27,245 bases of DNA from JBBSTY01 sp038235385 (lineage in GTDB: Bacteria; Actinomycetota; Acidimicrobiia; Acidimicrobiales; Acidimicrobilacustridaceae): assembly GCA_038235385.1 (NCBI GenBank), contig JBBSTY010000040.1, positions 1-27,245 of the forward strand. Direction: 5' to 3'. The position numbers and the translations under genes are program-made. The notes under the pieces were generated by a model that was not told the origin of the DNA, ran no database searches, and saw nothing but the letters and a program-made list of their open reading frames with translations. Below, in pieces: positions 22,160 to 27,245 of the stretch; the stretch's first letter is position 1; every line of letters begins with the position of its first letter.

Positions 22160-23143
22160 TCAGGCGCTGGTGCGGTAGCCGCCGACCCGGGACAGCACGG
22201 CTTCGGCCTCGTCCACGAACCGGTGCACGAGCTCGGCGGCGGGCACCAACTCGGTGATGGCGCCGGTTCCCTGGCCGGCAGGCCAGAACTCGCGATCGGG
22301 ATCGATGAGCGCAGGGTCGATGTCGGACGGCGCGCCGAGGTGGTTGGCGCCGTCGTTCATCGACCGGACGAACTGCGCAGGGAACGGCTCGAGCTGGTCG
22401 GGGTTCTGGTCCCAGTAGGTGGTGTACGAGTTGGCCACCACTCGGCAGGTCTTGCCGGTGTACCCACGCGAGATGACGGTGCCGTCGTCGAACGTGCGCA
22501 GCAGCGCATCCTTGTACCCGGGAACGGCCCGCGCCTCGGGCGTGGCGATGAACCGGGTACCGACCCAGATGCCATCGGCACCGAGCGACAACGCTGCGGC
22601 CAGCCCCCGTCCGTCGACGATCCCCCCAGCGGCCACCACGGGGATCCGATCGCCGACCGCGTCGACGATCTGGGGCACGAGCGCCATGGTGGCGACCTGC
22701 CCGGTGTGGCCGCCGGCCTCGGTTCCCTGGGCGACGACGAGGTCGCAGCCCGCCTCCACCGCCGCGATGGCGTGGCGGACCTTGCCGCACATGTTCACGA
22801 CGAGCACGTTCGACTCGTGGCACAGGTCGATCGCGTCCCGGGGGACGCCGAGTCCCGCCACGAAGATCCGGGCGCCGCCCCGGATCAGGTCCTCGACCTG
22901 GGCGACCATGTCGCCCGGCGACGCGGTCAGCAGGTCGACGCCGAACGGCTTGTCGGTGAGCTCCCGCGTGGCGGCGATCTCGGCGTTCATGGTGTCGCGC
23001 CCCATCGTGGATGCGCCGAGGCATCCGAAGCCGCCGGCCTCGGACACGGCGGCGACGAGCGGGCTGTACGAGACGCCACCCATGCCCGCCAGCATGACGG
23101 GGTGGTCGACCTCGAGGACATCGGTGAGCCGGGTGCGCAACAT
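22160..23143 (-). CDS. Nitronate monooxygenase / 2-nitropropane-dioxygenase family FMN protein
   Basis: 327 residues forming a TIM barrel: HPVMLAGMGGVSYSPLVAAVSEAGGFGCLG at the start (in two pieces, HPVMLAGMGG and VSYSPLVAAVSEAGG), VAQGTEAGGHTGQ with the family histidine, VVAAGGIVDGRG and LGADGIWVGTRF for FMN phosphate binding. Family members include true nitronate monooxygenases and related enoyl-type flavin reductases such as mycobacterial IpdC, which acts late in cholesterol ring degradation; the sequence alone does not decide. The ATG at 23143 is preceded by TCAGGT six bases upstream and TTGACC seventeen bases further, a plausible leaderless promoter. It lies downstream of the geranylgeranyl-reductase-family gene on the same strand but seems to have its own promoter. 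Confidence 0.88.
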   Translation of the reverse strand: MLRTRLTDVLEVDHPVMLAGMGGVSYSPLVAAVSEAGGFGCLGASTMGRDTMNAEIAATRELTDKPFGVDLLTASPGDMVAQVEDLIRGGARIFVAGLGVPRDAIDLCHESNVLVVNMCGKVRHAIAAVEAGCDLVVAQGTEAGGHTGQVATMALVPQIVDAVGDRIPVVAAGGIVDGRGLAAALSLGADGIWVGTRFIATPEARAVPGYKDALLRTFDDGTVISRGYTGKTCRVVANSYTTYWDQNPDQLEPFPAQFVRSMNDGANHLGAPSDIDPALIDPDREFWPAGQGTGAITELVPAAELVHRFVDEAEAVLSRVGGYRTSA

Positions 23144-23178
23144 GGCCACACCTGACCACGCTCCCGAGGCGGGGTCAA
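23144..23178 (-). promoter_or_regulatory. Promoter of the nitronate-monooxygenase-type gene
   Basis: On the minus strand TTGACC (23178-23173), a 17-base spacer, TCAGGT (23155-23150) and six bases lead straight to the ATG at 23143. The -35 box is good; the -10 box lacks the usual A at position two. Confidence 0.4.
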
Positions 23179-23208
23179 ACGGTGCTCGGCCGGGACGGAC
23201 CCGACCGA

Positions 23209-24483
23209 TCAGGCGGCTGGGGGAGGATCCGGGCGGCCGGCGGCGGTGCGATCGACCGATCTGAACGCTCCCGGCGAGGTGAACGCGCCGGGCGCCCAGC
23301 GTCTCGGCGTGACCAGGATGGCCCGCGGGTAGTCCTCGAAGAGCCAGCGAGCGAAGTTCCGTCGGGTCCACGGCGACATCGCCGCGAGCCGCACCGAGAT
23401 CCGCACGCCCTTGCGGTGGGCCATCGCTCGCGTCAGCAGCACGGACACGTGGTGGTCGGCGACGAGCCCCTCGCGCACGGCTCGCTCGTACCGGTCGGTG
23501 ACGTCGATGACGTCGCCCCGCCGGCCGGCCAGGATGGCATCCGCCGCCCACGTTCCCGTTGCGAGCGCCTGTCCGATGCCCTCGCCGGTGAGCGCATCAG
23601 TGGCGGCGACGGCGTCGCCGGCGAACAGGGCCCGCCCCGCGTGGGTGAGCATCTGGTCGACGCGAGCGGGGATCGGCCACGCTCGGTGCGGTCCTTCGGG
23701 TTCGGCGTCGGGCCCGAGCAACGCCCGGATGTGGGGGCGTTCGAGGATCTCGGGCCAGAGCGTCTTCATGGACCCCACCCGGAACGATCGGCCCCGATGG
23801 ATGCCGAACCCGATGTTGGCGCCGTCGGCGCCGACCGGGACCGACCAGAAGTAGCCCGGGAGGAAGTCGGGCTCGAACGACACGTAGAGCGATCGCGACG
23901 CCGCAGGCGTGACCCCGCGCACGTACTGACGGAACGCGTGCCACTCGCCCCGGTAGCCCGAGATCTCGGCACCGAGCATCTTGCGGATCGGCGACCACAT
24001 CCCGTCGGCGGCGATCACGAACGGGGCAACGATCGGAGCGCTGCCGTCCACCTCCACGGTCACGGCATCGGCGGTCTCGTGCACCGCGGTGCACGCGTGC
24101 CCGTCCAGGACGGTCGCTCCGCTGGTGCGGGCGAGGTCGACCAGTGCCGCATCGAGGTCGATCCTCCGCGCCACGGCGGCGAAGCGGCCCCGCCCCCGGG
24201 GCAGGGGGAAGGTCACCTCGCGGCCCGAGGGCGTGCGCAGCACCAGGTCGTCGACCTCGGTCCAGGAGGCGACCGAGCGGGGGTCGAGGCCGAGGCCCTC
24301 GAGCCGGCGCAGCGCCCCGGTCGTCAGCCCGTCCCCGCAGAACTTGTCGCGGGGGAACGACGCCTTGTCGAGGACCACCACGTCGAGGCCGGCGCGGGCG
24401 AGCGTGATGGCCGCCGCGGACCCCGCGGGGCCGGCGCCCACCACGACGACGTCGGCGCTGCGGACCTCGACCGGTTGGCTCAC
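23209..24483 (-). CDS. Geranylgeranyl-reductase-family FAD oxidoreductase (menaquinone reductase MenJ-like)
   Basis: 424 residues. VVVVGAGPAGSAAAITLARAG holds the FAD-binding GxGxxG (about residues 16-21; quoted without a break it is 21 long, so read as VVVVGAGPAG then SAAAITLARAG), followed by FPRDKFCGDGLT and GRALFAGDAVAATDALTGEGIG, the second FAD motif. These are the marks of the geranylgeranyl reductase family, and CGDGLT is shared with mycobacterial MenJ, which reduces one isoprene bond of menaquinone. Archaeal-type lipid reductases and halogenase-like enzymes are alternatives. GTG at 24483 follows the box TAGGTT by six bases, a leaderless arrangement. Likely membrane-associated through its lipid substrate. 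Confidence 0.85.
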   Translation of the reverse strand: MSQPVEVRSADVVVVGAGPAGSAAAITLARAGLDVVVLDKASFPRDKFCGDGLTTGALRRLEGLGLDPRSVASWTEVDDLVLRTPSGREVTFPLPRGRGRFAAVARRIDLDAALVDLARTSGATVLDGHACTAVHETADAVTVEVDGSAPIVAPFVIAADGMWSPIRKMLGAEISGYRGEWHAFRQYVRGVTPAASRSLYVSFEPDFLPGYFWSVPVGADGANIGFGIHRGRSFRVGSMKTLWPEILERPHIRALLGPDAEPEGPHRAWPIPARVDQMLTHAGRALFAGDAVAATDALTGEGIGQALATGTWAADAILAGRRGDVIDVTDRYERAVREGLVADHHVSVLLTRAMAHRKGVRISVRLAAMSPWTRRNFARWLFEDYPRAILVTPRRWAPGAFTSPGAFRSVDRTAAGRPDPPPAA

Positions 24484-24495
24484 GCCCGGAACCTA
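24484..24495 (-). promoter_or_regulatory. Leaderless -10 box of the MenJ-like gene
   Basis: TAGGTT (24495-24490, minus strand) is followed by six bases and the GTG at 24483; no Shine-Dalgarno is present. Confidence 0.45.
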
Positions 24496-24541
24496 CGGCG
24501 CCCCGTGAGGCGGGGCCAAGTCCCTCGATGGTGGCGGCGCG

Positions 24542-25417
24542 CTACTCGTACGCGGAGAGGCGGGCCTGCACCTTGGCCAGCAACCGGGCGAGCTCGGAGT
24601 CGCCGGCTTCTTCGACGTGGAGCTCGGTGGCGGTGCTGGCCGCCATGATGTCGTCGGCGGTCGACACCTCTTCGTTGATCGGCGCGGGGGCCGAGGCGAA
24701 GCTGAAGGGCGAGGAGCCGACCCGTTCGGGTTCACCGGATCGATCCTCGGCGAGGTCGGCCTCGAGCTCGGAGAGGTCGTCGAGCCCCTCGAACTGGTCG
24801 AGATCCTCCAACGCGTCGAGCTCGATCGTCTCCTCGACGGCGGCCCCGGCGCGCAGCGACGCGAAGGGATCGGCGGCGTCGACGTCGGTGACGGGGTCGA
24901 TGTCGTCGAGGCGGTCGAGCTCCGCGAGGGGATCCTCGTCGACGTCGAGCACGAGGGTGTCGGCGTCGTCGCCACCGGGCCACTCCTTCTCCCACGTGTC
25001 CCAGCTCGAGTCCTCGTCGGTCGTGAGCTCGTCGAGCTCGTCGAGGTCGTCGAGCGATGCCTGCCCGGCATCGACCGAGCCCGGGGTCCAGGTGGGAAGG
25101 CCTCCGGTGACCGGTGGGGTGGCCTTGGGCCGGGTCGTCGGGGCGCTCGACCTGCTGGCCTGGTCGTCGAGGAACTCGTCGAGCCGGGCTTTGCCCGTCT
25201 TGGCGTTGGGATCGCGCTTGGCGCGGACCGGCGCGTCGTCCTCGTCGTCGTCTTCGTAGGCGTCGTCATCCTCCTGACGGAGCAGGAAGAAGATGCCGAC
25301 CCCACCGATCACCGCCACGGCGATCGCGAGCGGCATGCTCTCGACAACGACGAAGGCGACTCCGAGCAGCACCACCACTGCAACGGCAGCGATGGCGACC
25401 TTGGCGTTTCTGCCCAC
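24542..25417 (-). CDS. Acidic membrane-anchored protein of unknown function
   Basis: 291 residues. Two adjacent hydrophobic helices (about 6-25 and 28-47) are followed by a very acidic cytoplasmic-type region: an EDDDAYEDDDEDD patch, then LDDLDELDEL- and LEDLDQFEGLDDL-type leucine/aspartate stretches, with a short C-terminal helix SELARLLAKVQARLSAYE. Not recognised as a named family; actinobacteria have many such low-complexity membrane proteins. GGAGG lies about seven bases upstream of the GTG at 25417, a strong ribosome-binding site that decides the start. It is divergent from the TetR gene, with the repeated motif CCGATAGG in between, so the regulator may control it. No function is proposed. 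Confidence 0.75.
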   Translation of the reverse strand: MGRNAKVAIAAVAVVVLLGVAFVVVESMPLAIAVAVIGGVGIFFLLRQEDDDAYEDDDEDDAPVRAKRDPNAKTGKARLDEFLDDQASRSSAPTTRPKATPPVTGGLPTWTPGSVDAGQASLDDLDELDELTTDEDSSWDTWEKEWPGGDDADTLVLDVDEDPLAELDRLDDIDPVTDVDAADPFASLRAGAAVEETIELDALEDLDQFEGLDDLSELEADLAEDRSGEPERVGSSPFSFASAPAPINEEVSTADDIMAASTATELHVEEAGDSELARLLAKVQARLSAYE

Positions 25418-25426
25418 TTCCTACCT

Positions 25427-25602
25427 CCGATAGGCGGACGAGGAGCTACCGACGATAGTCAGCAACCGGATGTCCTATCGGCAGCCAGTCATCGATCCGT
25501 AGGCGAAAATGTGTCGGCATCCCGCGAAATCTCGGTTCGGTGCGCTAGAGCGAGTCGCTCGGAGGGGCCGTCCCCGACCGGTACCGGCGTCACCGATAGG
25601 AT
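25427..25602. promoter_or_regulatory. Divergent promoter region with three CCGATAGG motifs
   Basis: CCGATAGG occurs on the plus strand at 25427-25434 and 25593-25600 and on the minus strand at 25474-25481. The copy at 25593 runs into TAGGAT (25597-25602), the -10 box six bases before the TetR GTG. The copy at 25427 overlaps the GGAGG ribosome-binding site of the acidic protein. They could be operators of the TetR protein, or in part shared -10 elements. Confidence 0.45.
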
Positions 25603-25608
25603 CCGGCC

Positions 25609-26211
25609 GTGTCCGAGGTGACCGTGTCCGAACCCGTCGACCAGCTCACCAAGAGCCAGGCAGCCCGCCGCGGCCGGGTGATCGAGGTCGCCATGCAGTT
25701 GGGCAGGGAGGGCGGATACGACGCGGTCCAGATGCGTGACGTCGCCGCCCAGGCCAACGTCGCGCTCGGAACGATCTATCGGTACTTCCTCGGCAAGGAC
25801 CACCTGCTCGCCGCTGCGCTGGTCGAGTGGGTCCGTGACCTGGAACGGCGAGTGGTCCTCCGACCGCCCCGGGGCGACACCGTCGCCGAACGCATGGCCG
25901 ACATCCTCGGCCGGGCGACGGTCGCGATGGAGCGCGATCCGCTGCTGAGCGCGGCGGTGGTCACCGCCCTCTCCCATCCCGACCCTCAGGTGGCCGATTG
26001 CCAGCAGGAGGTCACCGTCGTCATGACCCGGATCCAGGCGGTGGCGTTCCCCGCCGATTTCGACGAGGACCTGCGTCAGCGGATCAACAGCGCCCTCGGT
26101 CACGTGTGGTTCGCCTCGCTCCTCGGGTGGGTCAACGGCTGGGGCGGCATCGCCGACGCCGGCGCCGAGCTGTCCTCGGCGGTCCATCTCATCCTCGATC
26201 AGTACGACTGA
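25609..26211 (+). CDS. TetR-family regulator, KstR-like
   Basis: 200 residues. The N-terminal helix-turn-helix domain (about 17-63) reads GYDAVQMRDVAAQANVALGT followed by IYRYFLGKDHLLAAAL, very near to the corresponding part of KstR, the repressor of mycobacterial cholesterol catabolism; the C-terminal helices HVWFASLLGWVNG and SAVHLILDQYD also follow that family. KstR is a dimer released from DNA by a steroid acyl-CoA; whether this protein senses the same ligand is inference. I saw no clear copy of the mycobacterial KstR box here. GTG at 25609 is chosen because TAGGAT lies six bases before it (leaderless); in-frame GTGs at 25618 and 25624 are alternatives. Probably autoregulated. Confidence 0.85.
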   Translation: MSEVTVSEPVDQLTKSQAARRGRVIEVAMQLGREGGYDAVQMRDVAAQANVALGTIYRYFLGKDHLLAAALVEWVRDLERRVVLRPPRGDTVAERMADILGRATVAMERDPLLSAAVVTALSHPDPQVADCQQEVTVVMTRIQAVAFPADFDEDLRQRINSALGHVWFASLLGWVNGWGGIADAGAELSSAVHLILDQYD

Positions 26212-26241
26212 CTCGGGCCGTGGTCGACGGGGAACCACGTC

Positions 26242-26267
26242 GGCCGGTCGGTCCCCGGCGACCGGCC
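26242..26267 (+). terminator. Hairpin downstream of the TetR gene
   Basis: GGCCGGTCG (26242-26250) and CGACCGGCC (26259-26267) form a perfect 9-bp stem with an 8-nt loop, 31 nt after the TetR stop. There is no T-run, as is usual for terminators of GC-rich actinobacteria. Confidence 0.45.
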
Positions 26268-26283
26268 ACCGTCGGATGGGGCC

Positions 26284-26312
26284 TACACTCGTCGCCGTGC
26301 GCTCGGCGCACG
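26284..26312 (+). promoter_or_regulatory. -10 box and hairpin before the kinase gene
   Basis: TACACT (26284-26289) lies seven bases before a GTG at 26297. The GTG falls in a perfect hairpin CGTGCGC-TCG-GCGCACG (26296-26312), which would sit at the extreme 5' end of the transcript. Confidence 0.4.
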
Positions 26313-26356
26313 TGGACGAGAAGCACGCCGGTGCCACGGAGAACTCGACGCGATGA
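26297..26356 (+). CDS. 19-codon leaderless leader ORF before the kinase
   Basis: GTG at 26297, at the predicted transcript start, opens a 19-codon frame that ends in TGA 26354-26356, overlapping the kinase ATG as ATGA. The peptide is hydrophilic with two histidines. The arrangement repeats that before the F420 oxidoreductase gene. Confidence 0.35.
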   Translation: MRSAHVDEKHAGATENSTR

Positions 26357-27245
26357 CTGACAGCCGACCGGTGGATCTCGACATCGAAGGCCTCGTCGAC
26401 CCGGTCGAGGTGGGTATCGGTGGCTTCGCCACGGTGTACCGGGCGAGCCAGCCCGCCTTCCGACGGACGGTCGCCGTCAAGGTGCTCGCCGCCCTGAACC
26501 TCGACGAGGCGACACGCGAGCGCTTCGAGCGTGAGTGCCAGGCCATGGGGTCGCTGTCGGACCACCCGAACATCGTGACCGTCTACGGCGCCGGCTTCAC
26601 CACCTCGTCAGGGCGTCCGTACCTGGTGATGGCCTACCTGCCGGGAGGCTCGCTCCAGGAGCGCATCGACCGCGACGGCGCCGTCCCGTGGCAGGACGCC
26701 ACGCTGTACGCCGTGCACCTGGCGGGTGCGTTGGAGACGGCACACCGGGCCCAGATCGTCCATCGCGACATCAAGCCGGCGAACGTGTTGATGTCGCCGT
26801 TCGGCGACGCCCAGCTCACCGACTTCGGCATCGCCCGCATCTCCGGCGGCCACGAGACCCAGAGCGGTGTGATCACCGCCAGCATGGCCCACGCCCCGCC
26901 CGAGGTGCTCGACGGTCAGCGGCCGACCGTGGCGGCCGACATCTACTCGCTCGGGTCCACGATCTTCGAGCTCATGCACGGCGCCCCAGCGTTCTCGTCG
27001 GCAACCGACGAGTCGATGGTGCCGATGCTTCGGCGCATCCTGACCGATCCGCCACCGGACCTGCGGGCCCGAGGTGTCCCCGAGCAGGTGTGCCAGGTCG
27101 TGGAGCGGGCGATGGCCAAACCCACTGATCAGCGTCAGGCCTCGGCGGTGCAGTTCGGTCGGGAGATGCAGGCCGCCCGACGGGCACTCGGCCTCGATCC
27201 GGGCAAGCTCACCGTTCCGGCCGACGTGGCGGTCACCGTCGACGA
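26353..27245 (+). CDS. PknB-type Ser/Thr protein kinase, C-terminus beyond window
   Basis: About 297 residues are visible, covering the whole kinase domain: glycine loop GIGGFATVY, VAVK with the ATP-binding lysine, HRDIKPANV catalytic loop, DFGIAR magnesium loop and APPE in the activation segment, then DIYSLGSTIFELMHG. All catalytic residues are present, so it should be active. The domain begins almost at the N-terminus. Whether a membrane helix and extracellular sensor such as PASTA follow cannot be seen; the last visible residues look like a linker. The ATG at 26353 is supported by the domain start, a GGAG twelve bases upstream and overlap with the leader ORF. Target proteins unknown. Confidence 0.92.
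   Translation, partial: MTDSRPVDLDIEGLVDPVEVGIGGFATVYRASQPAFRRTVAVKVLAALNLDEATRERFERECQAMGSLSDHPNIVTVYGAGFTTSSGRPYLVMAYLPGGSLQERIDRDGAVPWQDATLYAVHLAGALETAHRAQIVHRDIKPANVLMSPFGDAQLTDFGIARISGGHETQSGVITASMAHAPPEVLDGQRPTVAADIYSLGSTIFELMHGAPAFSSATDESMVPMLRRILTDPPPDLRARGVPEQVCQVVERAMAKPTDQRQASAVQFGREMQAARRALGLDPGKLTVPADVAVTVD

Noticed and set aside
22160..23143. Naming the flavoprotein IpdC (steroid ring degradation)
   Set aside because: Only family-level features are visible; ordinary nitronate monooxygenases share them and no other ring-degradation gene is in the window.
25609..26211. Calling the regulator KstR outright
   Set aside because: The domain resembles KstR, but no KstR box is seen nearby and ligand-binding residues cannot be compared without an alignment.

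Overview
The window is very GC-rich and densely coded. GC-ending codons dominate, and GTG starts and 1-4 bp gene overlaps are frequent. The gene set is that of a lipid-degrading actinobacterium: a wax ester synthase/DGAT, two acyl-CoA synthetases, two acyl-CoA dehydrogenases including a glutaryl-CoA dehydrogenase, an F420-dependent luciferase-like oxidoreductase of the Rv3520c type, a menaquinone-reductase-like flavoprotein, a KstR-like TetR regulator and a PknB-type Ser/Thr kinase. I infer an uncultured or marine Acidimicrobiia-type genome; the phylum is fairly safe and the class is a guess.

Layout. 1-3605 (minus): a run of a hypothetical protein with a faint NERD-like pattern, an alpha/beta hydrolase, a PAP2 phosphatase, a single-cysteine DsbA-like protein and a WS/DGAT cut by the left edge. 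3767-8566: a SnoaL-like protein, glutaryl-CoA dehydrogenase, a secreted lipase lipoprotein, an MTH1187-type protein, a DoxX-like membrane protein and an MFE-2-type short-chain dehydrogenase. 8654-9482 is a scar: the C-terminal remnant of a FAD oxidoreductase, a short opposite-strand ORF fragment, and a 98-bp palindromic element whose arms supply the stop codons of both neighbouring ORFs. 9479-11164 (minus): acyl-CoA synthetase. 11284-14305 (plus): a tight three-gene operon for a 3-acylamino-6-deoxy sugar (aminotransferase, membrane glycosyltransferase, fused acyltransferase/3,4-ketoisomerase). 14321-16576 (minus): a six-helix-type channel with a K+ filter and CASTOR/POLLUX-like cytoplasmic domains. 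17092-21600: FadD19-like ligase with a coupled small membrane protein, divergent from a FadE-type dehydrogenase, a small conserved-looking protein and the F420 oxidoreductase. 21725-24483: a J-domain protein, a nitronate-monooxygenase-type flavoprotein and a geranylgeranyl-reductase-family flavoprotein. 24542-27245: an acidic membrane protein divergent from the TetR regulator, then a Ser/Thr kinase running off the right edge.

How it works together. Most metabolic genes fit uptake, activation and beta-oxidation of fatty or steroid-like side chains (lipase, FadD, FadE, SDR, GcdH) plus storage (WS/DGAT). The sugar operon probably decorates a surface polymer. A recurring regulatory syntax is visible: a TANNNT -10 box 6-7 nt before the start codon (leaderless mRNAs). 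Three genes are also preceded by a mini-ORF whose stop overlaps the main start (ATGA/GTGA), and several promoters carry perfect inverted repeats. I found no tRNA, rRNA, CRISPR array or prophage.
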